From positions 44,640,486-44,704,485 of the forward strand of contig NC_054541.1 in the NCBI RefSeq assembly GCF_017654505.1: a stretch of 64,000 nt of DNA. The letters are read 5' to 3'. A model generated the notes under the pieces. The model was not told the DNA's origin and did no database searches. It saw nothing but the letters and a program-made list of their open reading frames with translations. Numbering within the stretch: position 1 is the first letter of the stretch; every line of letters starts with the position of its first letter. This DNA comes from Polyodon spathula. Taxonomy: Eukaryota > Chordata > Actinopteri > Acipenseriformes > Polyodontidae. Positions 49,715 to 64,000 of this stretch are shown here, in pieces. A program made the translations under genes and the position numbers.

Positions 49715-50330
49715 AAAAGTGGTTCACATGATTTCAAATTAAATACACCTGTCTCTGTAAGGTCCTACAGTTGGGTAGTGCATTCAAAGCACAAGATACT
49801 ACCATGAAGGCCAAGGAGATTTCAAAACAACTCCGGGATAAAGTTTGTGGAAAGGCACAGATCAGGGGAGGGCCATAAAAAGATTTCAAAGGCATGAATA
49901 TCCCTTGGAGCACAGTCAAGTCGATCATTAAGAAGTGGAAGGTATACAGCCCCACCCAGAATCTGCTTAGAGCAGGCCGTCCTCCCAAACTGAGCAACCG
50001 GGTAAGAAGGGCATTGGTCAGAGAAGCCACCAAGAGGCCAATGACAGCTCTGAAAGATCTACAGCATTCCATGGCTGAGATGGGAGAAACTGTTCTTGTG
50101 TCAACAATAGCTCAGGTACTCCACAAATCTGGCCTGTATGGAAGAGTGACAAGAAGGAAGCCATTTCTGAAAAAAGCCCATGTAAAATTCTGCTTGGAAT
50201 TTGCAAAAAGACATGTGGGAGACTCTGAAACAATGTGGCAAAAAATTCTGTGTCCGATGAAACAAAAAATTTTTTTTTCGTTTCTTCACGAACATTGTTG
50301 GAATTTCAAGTATCACTTTTAGGTGTGTGT
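49715..50330 (+). pseudogene. Tc1/mariner transposase, N-terminal half, broken
   Basis: A start-like ATG at 49804 opens MKAKEISKQLRDKV, the first helix-turn-helix of a Tc1-type paired-like DNA-binding domain. It continues with IPWSTVKSIIKKWK, an AGRPPKLS linker (GRPR-like AT-hook), VRRALVREATKRPMTALKDL and GLYGRVTRRKPFLKKAH. An in-frame TAA at about codon 25 replaces the Tyr expected before KDF. A one-base loss near 50252 shifts the frame just at the conserved Trp before SDETK, the first catalytic aspartate. The remaining two-thirds of the DDE domain and both terminal inverted repeats were not found. Confidence 0.75.
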
Positions 50331-52943
50331 AGCAATCCTCCATGAATGTCCCACTACTCACTTAGATCACTCCTGAACTTGAATATTTGTTCAAGAGCAG
50401 ATGGAGATATTGGAGTTAAGGAATGAAAAGACATTGAAGAAGACACCTGATAGATATATTTTGTCTATTGGAGTTTTATGGGATTTTTTTTGTTTTGTTT
50501 GTTTTTATTTAGATTGACAATAAAAAGTTTTTGTTGATTTATAAACTCTGATCTGATTTTTCACAGATAATTATAAATATATAAACCACCCGGCCTCAGA
50601 ATTTAACCGTAATTATTCCACCACTTAACAGTTATAGTCTTCCCAAAATCTATTGACATTTTGCCCAAAAATGAAAACAACTTTTGAAATAAAAATGTTA
50701 AATAAACTTGCAAAAATAGATATTTCATTAATACCAAAAAGACCACTACTTAAACTATAATACCCGATGATCAAAATATATAGTTGACAAAGCTTTGATC
50801 AGTTCATGTTCACCTCTTCTTTAAATGAATACTTCATACAATCATTCAGTATATTTCATTTTGTTTACATGTAATCCTAGTATTCTCCAATGTTACTTTG
50901 TTTCTAATTTGATCATAATTTACCAGTCTAACTAATTCCCTTTTTCAGTCATGGGAACTTCTGAAAAGACTCCTAAAAGATGAATTTCTGGAGCTGGGTA
51001 GTTTTATGATCACTAGGGGTGTGTAACAAATCTCTGCCCTCCTGCAGCTGTGAGATTGTAAATGGAAAATACCTGTGCAAAACCAGTTCACTTTAGCAAG
51101 AGTTTTTATAAGTCTTTTGAGAAGCAGACCCAGTTGTCTGAATAGAATGATATGTACATACATAACAAACGAAATAATAAAAAATTGTAAATTATATCCT
51201 TAAATTATATTTGTTGAATGCATGTATAAGGTAACTATTGACTTTAATGTTTATATAATCAAATTGCTCCAATTGCATTTTGTTTTTATTGGGTAACCAT
51301 CTGAATCATCTGTTTTGCTTGACTAAAGACTTTGTTTCAGTATGTCTTTTCATACCCCCTCCTAACCTCCCTCCAGTTCAGTTTTAGGTTTAAAAACATT
51401 TTTTTCTTCTTGTTCTTAATTATGTGGGGTGGGGGTTGTAAATAAAAGTTATCTATTATTTGACTTCACAAATGCTGGAACAAAAAGTATAAGGAATAAA
51501 GTATAGCTTTCTAAATGCCCTAACTGCAATTCTTGGGATGATGGATCATTCAATATTATTTTTGGAGTGCAATTGAGGAAGCTAGAATGAAAGTGATCTC
51601 TATTGGCAGCCAATGTTATTTTAAAAAACAAACTGCAGAAATGCTTCTTTTTGAATAAAATGTAATAAAACTAGTATTTCTTTCTGTTTTGGGATAATTA
51701 GTTTCCATGCATATTTGTTTTACAGAGTTACATGAACCAAACCTTTCCAATTGTTTTCAAAACTGTGCTAAATGCAATCACACCACATCATTGGTTATAG
51801 CCTTTGTGGTATAAGTCCTTATTTGTTATTTTGTTTTAACCAGTTGCTGTCAGGATATCAATGTGTTGAGTGGCTCTTAGTAAACAACCCTTTATACTAA
51901 CCTTAAAAGTATTGATACAGTATCTCAAATGATTTTACAAACAGTACAATAACTATTTTATATTATAAACATTGTAAGTAATGTAAAAGGGTTTTGCTGC
52001 CCAGTAGATGGTAATTTGAAAAGGTAGTCATTGATTAATCTAAAGTTAGAACAAAGAACCAAAAATATTAATATTTTAACAATCCTTCATGTGTAATGTA
52101 ATCTACAAGCAATATATGTGTTTTATTGATAGTCAGGTTTGTCGCACTGAAAAACCACATTTTCTCTAACAGGGTTTGACTTGCACTTGAAATATACCTG
52201 GGAACAGTGGAGCATTCTTTATTTTATTTGTAAATCAACAGCTCTATCCTTGTATAGCAAATCCAAGCATGATGGTTTTGGCTTCCCAAAAATGGTAAAC
52301 TAAATGCATGGAACACTGAACAGCACTCTCTGGCAGGTCTGTATCTCCCTGAGCAGGAACTGAAGTGTTTGTGATCTTTTTTGTTGTATAATCTTTATAG
52401 ATTTGTCTTTTCTACCCTATTTTTGACAGCAAGTTCCCAAACCTCTTGTTTATTATTAGTTCACAAAATTGTTGTCATACATATAACATTTAGAAAATGG
52501 GATTCAGATTGTTTAAAAGTACTATAAACTATTAATTTATATTTATTAAAATATTTCCAGCATTTTATAATTAGTAACATTAATTTCAAATGGCTTAAAT
52601 TCAACATACAACATCTATGAGATACACGAGTTAGTACTTTGTCTATTACTCTAACACAAAAAACATATCTAGATGTAAAACAATAAGAGCTCCCATTCTC
52701 TCATAAATGATGTTAAATCAGATATTGGAACAAGAACTTTTAGATTATGTAAGACAAGTTTACACTTGTTTACAGTATGTTTACAATTGTCATACAATTG
52801 CAGGGTTAATGGTACTAAATGTATTCATTGTTACTCGTTTTTAAAATATTTTTGATGTTTGCTTTATTAAACTAATTAAAAAATGCTTATTATTACAAAC
52901 TTAATGTAAAGGTTACAGTACATGTATGTTCATAGTTCTCCAA

Positions 52944-52995
52944 CTAATAATAATAATAATAATAATAATATAATAATAATAATAATAATAATAAT
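52944..52995. repeat. (TAA)n microsatellite, one interruption
   Basis: About 17 TAA units with one skipped base near 52970. Confidence 0.95.
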
Positions 52996-53738
52996 TTTAT
53001 TATAAGTTAATATTATTTCTGTTTTGGTAAAACTACTTTTGGGACTTCAAATATATGAAGTACAGAACGTGAATATTGCTGCACTGATTTATCCAAACAC
53101 TGCCTAGTGATAGTAAAATTGTAAATTAAAAAAGTATTTTGTATAACTGTACTTATACCATGATGATTTGTGGACATATTCTGTAGAGCTGCGGTTAAGT
53201 TTGAAGAATGTGACGAAAACGTGTACTGAACGCATTTCTATGAAACAGATTCACAGAAAGTACAATCTTGTTAATGTGGAATGTGATGTGCAATAAACAG
53301 GTGCTCACTCACAGTGTAACCACAAAGGGACCTCGCGCGCCTATACTGTTCAACTGTATTTTAACACACTTTCAATATTTAAACAGGTCATAAAACGTAC
53401 ACTTGGCAAGACTGAGGTTGGAGAGGATGCGAGCGTTCAAGAGAGGTTGTATATAAAATATAGTACGGTAAGTTACGTTGAAAGACGCAAACAAAACTGT
53501 GTTCTCCCTCCAGGCACATGGAAGCTTGAGGTAAACCATAAGCAGCAGGTTTTATTGAAAAGGTAGTTATATTGAAACAGCCAGTCAGCCAAACTATCAT
53601 CACACATCATGGCTATATCCAGCGTTCAACTACCGGTGTACCCTGTAAATTATGTGACGTAATTATACAAATGCTATTTAAGTACAGTCGTGGAATGCTG
53701 CAGGTATTATTAAGCTTTAAAAAATTTCCATTAACGAA

Positions 53739-53739
<1 letters not shown>

Positions 53740-53807
<68 letters not shown>
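53740..53807. repeat. (TAA)n microsatellite
   Basis: About 22 TAA units. Confidence 0.95.
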
Positions 53808-53808
<1 letters not shown>

Positions 53809-55531
53809 TAACGATTATGTCAGCTTACATAACTTGTTTTGGGTGTTTCCACACACTCATTCTCTCTCACAGCACAAGTTTGGGGCTGTCCCCGTCCGCT
53901 CGTTTGAGAGCTCGAGGAAGTGGATTTGAAATCCGTGCCCACTTTTAAACAGTGCGGTGACGTAAGAAATCCGCGAAAAAAACAGCATGTAACTTTTGAA
54001 GTGCCTGCATACAAAGAACAGTTCAGAGCCGCCGCTGTACAGAGAAAGGGGTGTCGTTATATTACTTAGCTGTGCATGTTTCTTTTTTACAAGTGACTGG
54101 GTGTGACATGCCCTCGTGTTACAGAAACGCTGCCAGGTTAACAAACTATAGCCACTAAATTGAAACTGATAGTCAAACATCCATTTGTAAAACAAGGAGT
54201 TATCAAACGAAATGTTATTGTGTGTACAGAACCACTGTAGTCTTATTAATGATGCACCTTTTATTTGATTTGATTTCATCAGCAGCTGTTCAGCTATAGT
54301 GTTAAAACTCCACTTCGTGTCATTTAACCCCGATGGTCCATTTAAAAAAAAATGCGACGAACTTTTTTTTTCTTTGGTAACATATGGCACACTTTTATCT
54401 TTGAGCCTAGACTGTTAAACATCTGTTGTCTCAATTTCAAAACGTCATTAAATATGAAAAACACATCAATGCCTTCGGCACGTGTATGAATGGGCGAATG
54501 ACTATAAATCATGGCATAGTTCAATTAAATAGTAGCATGTTTTTAACCAGGGACTACAGCGGGCATCATCCACACAATCATTTCAAATACATTCAAATAT
54601 ATTATCAGAATTATAATCTGCTAAACTAACAAGGGATTAACCAGGCATATTAATCCATTTTATCCATATAACATTTGATTAACAGTAAAGGTTTGACAGG
54701 TGAAAGAACACAAATCTGCACTGTTGTCAAGGTTTCTCATGGAAAGATAAACATTCAGTCAAATACTATAAATATACACACCATGCATAACGTATAACCA
54801 CGTTGCGAAGTGGTCGGTCAGTCAAGGGGGTGTTTCTTTTTCGTAAAGAAAAAAAAAGAAACATTAAAGAAAAGAAAAATCCCATTTGTTTTTTTAACAA
54901 CGCTTAGTTGCCTGAAATACATTCAGATGGGCGTGTGTTGATTAGTTGTAGGCTATATTATGCTGTAGCAGCATCCTCTTCGATTTAGAGTAGTGATTTC
55001 CTAGTTCATATAAACGATGCAGCAACTGTAAAAAGGAAACGAGCGGAGTTAGTTCTACACAACGGCTTCCATTCAATAAGTGCCGAAGTCTAGGAATAGA
55101 CCGGTATTCGTGTTTATTCCGGCTTCTCGTTTGACGTTCGTGTTTTCTTGGGTCTGACAATGAACAGCAAAATAGACCTTTTGTTTTGGTTTACACGGAT
55201 AGAAAATAGTATTACTCATTTCAGATCACATACATTATACCATATTTTCAAGTGTTAAATAAATGATTACAAAATATGTATGGACATACGTTTACCAAAA
55301 CCATATTTTTAAATGACATTTTCTGAAGGGGTTTTAATGGTTTTAAGGGTTTTGTCTAGGCTACGTGTTATTAAAACAGAATACATATTGTGTGTTATAC
55401 ACATTAATGCCTGTGTTTTAATTCCCGTGTCTGTAAACTGCAAAATATAGGCCATATTGGTATTTAAGTTGCATGTGAGGTTAGAATTGTTTTTACAATA
55501 GGTAAAAAACTGATTTCAGACCGCAAATCTT

Positions 55532-55580
55532 TTTCTTTCTTTCTTTCTTTCTTTCAAACTGTTTTCTTTCTTTCTTTCTA
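55532..55580. repeat. (TTTC)n microsatellite, interrupted
   Basis: Six or so TTTC units, a short AAACTG-containing break, then four more TTTC units. Confidence 0.9.
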
Positions 55581-55911
55581 TTCCTAGCTGCAGTTGTACT
55601 TACCCCTTTTTTTAAGAAACAGGTGTTTGCAACTGTAATACCGGTACGTTTCTATTTAAAATGTTCGTCTACAGTTATAAACACTATCAGCATTCTATTG
55701 GTGAAATTAAGAGAGAAAGTGTCTAAATGTATCTCTTACAAAACAGGGAACAAAAGTTTCTTAATTCAGATGAACGTCGGATGAATGTTTATCAGGCTGC
55801 TGCAGATCATATATATTGATCTGCTAATTGATAAAAGGTCAGGGTGGGTACGTGCTTGCAGCAGCAGTGAGAAAACGAATGCTTGCAGGCAGGCTAGAAG
55901 TCTGCCCGGTA

Positions 55912-55985
55912 ACAATCAGCGCGCGCAGCGGCGGCGCGCAGCAGAACTATTGGCTATGCATAATAGCGGATGAGAGAGGGGAGGA
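55912..55985. promoter_or_regulatory. Small CpG-rich patch with inverted CCAAT box
   Basis: Eight CpG dinucleotides fall in about 55 bases (AGCGCGCGCAGCGGCGGCGC and on) in a CpG-poor setting. An inverted CCAAT box (ATTGG, 55949-55953) and an octamer-like TATGCATAAT follow. It lies 1.8 kb upstream of the ccnd2 start codon. It may be a distal promoter or an unmethylated regulatory patch. No transcript evidence is available here. Confidence 0.35.
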
Positions 55986-56959
55986 AGTACAATCTTGAAA
56001 CCAAAACTGCCTTTTTTAAAGAGATAGTTCGCAGTTTTTGAAAGTGTTGAGGTGGTTCCACAAATCACTTAAGCAGAAGTGCACACACAAGCATATATGT
56101 AAAGTTTTAATCGATAGCCTATGTATTTGTTTAAAACTGAAATCATCAAAAAGTTGCTGTCCAGACGTATGTCACCTTTGCATACAACCCGCCATTTACA
56201 GATAAACAGTGTGAAGTAGTCGATAGCATTTTAAGGCATGTTATCTATGAGCAGTTTAACACAGCTCATCACATTGTTTTCTTATTAATGTTAAGGACGT
56301 TCGCACCCGTAATGAGAATGACCATGCTGCATCAATTCTGTGACAACCAGGATAACCAGGACTTTATACGAGCTCTTCGCTGAAAAGCTTGTCGTTGATG
56401 AGTCTGTTAAATATTAGGTGGGTGAAAGTCAAAGGGAAATGTGAAGGAGAGCAGCCTGTGTTAATAAGACAAATCAAAGTCACGTTTCCTTGAATTTCTC
56501 TAGTTTTATGCACCAAAAACAGTTGTGGCTGGTGATTTCTATATATAATAAACGTATAAGTGCTATTTTGGGAAGATATGATCTGATAACCTTAATTATT
56601 GAAATACAAGAAGCATCACCGATATACATAATTTAAACTGCCCTTGGTGCTTATTGTATTGTGGTGTCTCTTAAAATAACACATCGCCTACATTGGATTG
56701 CACCAGGCAGGTTGCAACATATGCATTATGTACTATGCATTATTGATGAGTTGGATTATAACATATGCAAAGCAGACAGTAAGGCTTATACAGCTAAACG
56801 TGAATGGCAGTTTCGGGAAAGTATGTTATACGTTATACAACATTTAGAGGCCAGTGTGTTTGTTGCACTGCAACTTGGTGGAAGTGCTATCTATAATGCA
56901 AGCTCTACACATGCAACCATGGGGCTGGATTTCCTAGAAAGCTATCTCACAGACCACAA
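55986..56959. other. ccnd2 upstream DNA
   Basis: No gene seen. Octamer-like strings (ATATGCATTATG, CTATGCATTA, ATATGCAAAG) cluster between about 56718 and 56775 and could bind POU factors. An open frame of 163 codons at 56661-57152 has no recognised domain and is not called. Confidence 0.35.
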
Positions 56960-57339
56960 GCTATGTATAAAAAATAGCTCTGTTTTTTTTTCTAAAGGAG
57001 GGAGGGGCGGAGTGAACAAAACGCTGCTGCAGTCACGCAGTCAGGAACATAACTTTATTCTCAAGATACGACCCCCGCCCCACCCCCCCCCACACACACA
57101 CACACAAACACAAACACACTTACCTGATGAGGGCCTAATGTCACTGTCTTAAGAGCGAATCTCCCTGGAATCTGTTCAGTTATGGGTGGACATTAATCGG
57201 CACAACAAATTAAATTGCTTTTTATTTGGGGGGGGGGGGGGGATAATGTGGTTATTCACAAGGTGCTAATATGTACGCTATTTGTACACTTTATACACGT
57301 TAGGTTCCTTGTTGGCTTGAAGAAGAATAAAAGGTAGTT

Positions 57340-57413
57340 GAAGAAGAAGAAGAAGAAGAAGAAGAAGAAGAAGAAGAAGAAGAAGAAGAAGAAGAAGAAG
57401 AAGAAGAAGAAAA
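57340..57413. repeat. (GAA)n triplet repeat upstream of ccnd2
   Basis: About 24 GAA units, a pure polypurine tract on the plus (sense) strand, ending 360 bp before the ccnd2 start codon. Long GAA tracts can form triplex (H-DNA) and impede transcription. Confidence 0.95.
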
Positions 57414-57508
57414 CGTGACGTGTGTGTATGTTACGTCTGACCAGCTGCTCTACATAATATCTGTCCTAGTGAGCTTGCGTCACTCGCTTTGCCTTCAATA
57501 GGCTTCGA

Positions 57509-57511
<3 letters not shown>

Positions 57512-57578
<67 letters not shown>

Positions 57579-57596
57579 CGAGCGAGCGAGAGAGGG
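57512..57596. repeat. (GA)n tract, probable ccnd2 5' leader
   Basis: About 29 pure GA units (57512-57570), then GA units interrupted by GC steps to 57596. It is on the sense strand about 180 bp before the start codon. Confidence 0.95.
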
Positions 57597-57775
57597 GAAG
57601 AAGTTTTGAAGGGAGGCAGGAGTGTGCTGGTGTGCTGGAAAGCCCTGCAGTCCCGGTTATATGTAGCTTTAAAGTTTTCCTTTCCAGTACATTTTTTTGT
57701 TTATTTTAGATAATATATTATTATTATTATTATTTTTTAATATATAGATATTATAGTATAATTTTAAACAAAATA

Positions 57776-57970
57776 ATGGAGCTGCTTTGTTGCGAAGTAG
57801 ACACCGTCAGGAGAGCAGGTCCAGACCCAAACCTTCTGTATGATGACCGGGTTTTGCTAAATTTGTTAACCATAGAAGAACGATTTCTACCACAGTGTTC
57901 TTATTTCAAATGCGTCCAGAAGGACATTCAGCCTTTTATGAGGAGGATGGTTGCGACTTGGATGCTGGAG
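57776..57970 (+). CDS. ccnd2: Cyclin D2, coding exon 1 (codons 1-65)
   Basis: D-type cyclins bind and activate CDK4/CDK6 in the nucleus so that RB family proteins are phosphorylated and cells leave G1. The exon begins MELLCCEVD, with the RB-binding LxCxE motif (LLCCE, residues 3-7). It continues [19 protein letters not shown] and [17 protein letters not shown], the start of the cyclin box and a signature that fits D2 better than D1 or D3. The ATG has A at -3 and G at +4. The exon is 195 nt and ends in phase 0 at GAG|GTTTGT. That donor is GT but departs from the usual GTRAGT. Joining to exon 2 restores the expected E-V-C-E-E. Long GA and TC tracts lie on either side. I am confident of the gene, less of the exact paralogue in a fish with duplicated genomes. 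Confidence 0.95.
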
Positions 57971-61883
<3,913 letters not shown>

Positions 61884-62043
61884 GAGTGGGAACTGGTGGT
61901 CTTAGGAAAATTGAAGTGGAACCTCGCGGCGGTGACTCCACACGATTTCATTGAACACATTGTGAAAAAGCTGCCCCTACCCAGCGATAAGCTGTCTTTG
62001 ATCCGCAAGCACGCGCAGACATTTATTGCCCTTTGTGCCACAG
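61884..62043 (+). CDS. ccnd2: Cyclin D2, coding exon 3 (53 codons plus 1 nt)
   Basis: The exon lies between TGTTTTTTAG and GTATGA and is 160 nt, the conserved exon 3 size in D-cyclin genes. It codes for [40 protein letters not shown] and [13 protein letters not shown], then one base of the next codon. This closes the first cyclin fold and enters the second. No stop or frameshift is present. The next exon should restore the phase-1 codon, which is usually Asp. It was not found before 64000, so the gene continues beyond the window with exons 4 and 5 and the PEST/phosphodegron tail missing here. Confidence 0.95.
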
Positions 62044-64000
62044 GTATGAGTAGCCTTGTGCCACTGCCAAGTTCTGTTAAAAGTTGTTTGTGAAACCCAT
62101 GGGCGTGTTGCTAGGGGAAGCTTTTGCCATTTGTTTTCTTCTTTTTATTTTTATTTCTCCAGAAAAGAACTTGCTGGAGGCACCAAAGAACTCTGTGCTT
62201 TGTGAGTTCTTTTCAACAGAGCTCAGGAAGTTTAGCAGGCATTTGTTTATGATGTCGTTTGATGGCAGAGTGGCAGGATACATCTTTCATATAGTTCTCT
62301 TTTTGGGCATGTTGAAGAGTCAACAAACAGAGTGAATGTAAAAAAAAAAGCAAATGCAACGTACTGTATCTCACAGTGTGGGTAATAAAGCAGATACCCA
62401 TTATCGATAAAGGTGCCATTCTGGTTACACCATTTAAGAACCTCTCTTAATTGAAGCAGCAACAGTTTAATGTTGCCTAGACAGCAAATACCATCAGTCG
62501 ACCTTGGCGGGGTGGGGGTGCTTTGTAGAGTTAGCTGTCTTCTTTTGGACGTGCCTATTGGGAATGCTGTATGTTAGTTCTGTTGACATACACAACGGAA
62601 GTTTTGATAATATTAAAACAAAGTCCTTCCAGTAGTATTTTTTAAAGAGATGTTTGAAAGTTTCACATGCCAAGCCTCCTTTTTTCCTGTTTTTGTTTTC
62701 AAGGCATATCTATAATGGAATTTAATACAAGGACACTTCAAAGGACTGTGCTGCGCTCTTGAGCAAGGTTAGGGCATTTTTTTCAAGGATCAATGACAGA
62801 ACTCCGAACACTGGGCAGAAAAAATGATCTACTTTCACAAGGGGGATCAAACGGTTTTAAAAAAAGGGGAAGGGAGGCTTTAAATATGATATAGCGTATT
62901 GAGTAAAAAAAGGAGTATATTGTTCTTGTAAAACAGTACAAGGACAATGTCCTGTTTTCTTAGCTGTCTTTAGCTCCTCTCTGCAGTGCTGGGTGCAGTT
63001 GTGCTTCCCATGCTGAGCCTCTGCTTGTAATGCTGGTTGCACCTGTAGTACAGAGTGCACTGGAGGCATGCCTGCCCCCCAGCACTCCTGCTTGACAAGT
63101 CAAACCTGGCTCCCAATTGAAACAGCGGCCTTCAGTTGAAACAGTGGCATGCCAACTGTTGTCAAACTTATCATGCAAACTGCCCTGGAGAAGTCTGGTA
63201 AGCCAGACTTTCAGAGAAAGAAAAGTTGGTGCAGTTGACCACTTGTGATACAAGGGTAGTTTTGATAAATTGGATTCTGCCGTATATAGGTAAAACAAAC
63301 TGTGCACTATGTAAAAATACCAATATAATACAAAAAAATGAAAGGTCCAGTTACTCATTTTCCAAAAATTTATTGGTCTAGTTCATTTCTCATTTTCAGT
63401 AGATTTTGTTCACATTGAAGTATCTCTGAAGGTACGACACACTTGAGCAGCCCTCTCCTCGTCTGTGTTGTTCTTTGGTCTTTCGAGTCCTTCCATGTTC
63501 CCTGTGCTGGGCAGAGTGTCCCTTTCAGAAGGAATATTTAACTGAACTACAGTTTTAGTAAAACTGGATGGCACAGCGTGTCACGAGAGATCACCATTAA
63601 ATCTCATTCTGCCCACTACATGAGGACTCGTTACCAACCACAGCCACATCACTGTAGCACGATTTGGAATACTATTAGGTTCTAAGTTAAAGGTCTCAAT
63701 AGTAGCAGCCTTATGGATAACCATGCATATACAACCGCCACTTGTTTAACAGTGAAATAAAATGGGTGAAAGGGTTTCTATGTACAGTACTTGGTTTCAG
63801 TACAGAATTGGAGAGTTGCATTTCATAGGTTTACAGTATTAGGATTGGCAGTGTATTTGGACTCAGTGGTTTTTGGTATTTTCATTATAGTGAAGGATGA
63901 AGTTGTCTGGAGTATGGATGCAGATTGTAAGCTCATATCTTAATTCACAACAGAATGGACCGATTGACCTGTAGAGTTCTGCTCTGGCAGATTTTCCACG
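62044..64000 (+). other. ccnd2: ccnd2 intron 3 (incomplete)
   Basis: This is at least 1957 bp of intron. A coding segment like the expected exon 4 start (F-K-F-A-M-Y-P-P) was searched for by eye in all frames and not seen. No repeat family is recognised. Confidence 0.75.

Larger units (their letters stand above)
50331..55911. other. Intergenic DNA 5' of ccnd2, no supported gene
   Basis: AT-rich with two TAA/ATA microsatellites and a TTTC tract, listed separately. An open minus-strand frame of 177 codons at 53857-54390 has no recognisable domain; I do not call it a gene. Non-coding regulatory DNA may lie here, but no motif is decisive. Confidence 0.4.
56960..57775 (+). promoter_or_regulatory. 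ccnd2: Probable ccnd2 proximal promoter and 5' leader
   Basis: The region has a TATA-like TGTATAAAAAATAG near 56966 and a GC box (GGGGCGG) near 57003. It also has CRE/AP-1-like strings (CGTGACGTG near 57413, TGCGTCACTC near 57477), a (GAA)n tract and a (GA)n tract. It ends at the ccnd2 ATG, which has a strong context (A at -3, G at +4). Two upstream ATGs may lie in the leader: 57428, a nine-codon uORF ending in TAA, and 57661, where ATG is followed at once by TAG. The transcription start cannot be fixed from sequence. Confidence 0.4.

Noticed and set aside
53857..54390. 177-codon open minus-strand frame upstream of ccnd2
   Set aside because: No domain, signal or composition typical of a protein is seen. 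In AT-rich DNA of this length one such frame on six is not surprising, and no splice or poly(A) context supports it.
56661..57152. 163-codon open plus-strand frame just before ccnd2
   Set aside because: It has no recognisable motif and overlaps the probable promoter, with its end in low-complexity CCCC/CACA sequence. It is treated as chance.
62084..62335. Open frame in ccnd2 intron 3 as possible exon 4
   Set aside because: The peptide does not resemble the D-cyclin sequence that follows exon 3, and the donor at 62044 is a good GTATGA, so this is intronic.

Overview
This is vertebrate nuclear DNA, and a ray-finned fish fits best. The only host gene I can identify is the 5' part of cyclin D2 (ccnd2), plus strand, with its first three coding exons between 57.8 and 62.0 kb. 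The repeats (DIRS-type and Ty3/gypsy-type retroelement remains, a Tx1-like L1 LINE, an L2/CR1-like LINE tail, a Tc1-like transposase fragment, tRNA-derived SINEs, many long microsatellites) are typical of fish. The SINE bodies look like a family I associate with sturgeons and paddlefish, but I am recalling that and could not search for it.

Layout. From 1 to about 57 kb the window is AT-rich intergenic DNA upstream of ccnd2, with no host protein gene I can support. Mobile DNA within it: a tiny piggyBac-like MITE (1.19-1.28 kb), a SINE (8.4-8.8 kb), an LTR-like repeat (11.8-12.3 kb), a dead DIRS-like element with RT/RNase H, tyrosine-recombinase and terminal-repeat remains (13.6-16.6 kb), a minus-strand SINE (17.9-18.1 kb), a near-perfect foldback (25.0-25.2 kb), the 3' end of an L2/CR1-like LINE (25.9-26.3 kb), a MITE (32.9-33.0 kb), a SINE (35.65-36.1 kb), a 640-bp element with pogo/Tigger-like termini (37.6-38.2 kb), and a minus-strand SINE (41.3-41.6 kb). 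A nested cluster lies at 44.4-50.3 kb: a 235-bp direct repeat flanking a gypsy-like protease-integrase remnant on the minus strand, followed directly by a 5'-truncated Tx1-like LINE and then a truncated Tc1-like transposase.

From about 55.9 kb the sequence changes to a ccnd2-proximal region: a small CpG-rich patch, a GC box and TATA-like stretch near 57.0 kb, a (GAA)n tract, a (GA)n tract in the probable 5' leader, then exon 1 (57776-57970), exon 2 (59593-59808) and exon 3 (61884-62043). Exons 2 and 3 are 216 and 160 nt, the sizes conserved in vertebrate D-cyclin genes. Exons 4 and 5 are not in the window, so the gene runs off the right edge.

How it fits together: one developmental and cell-cycle gene sits at the end of a long transposon-rich intergenic stretch. 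Every mobile-element ORF seen is broken by frameshifts, stops or deletions, so none of these copies looks autonomous. The most testable points are the polypurine/polypyrimidine tracts on both sides of ccnd2 exon 1, the start-stop uORF in its leader, a CTCF-like motif in intron 2, and the odd architecture of the gypsy remnant and the foldback elements.
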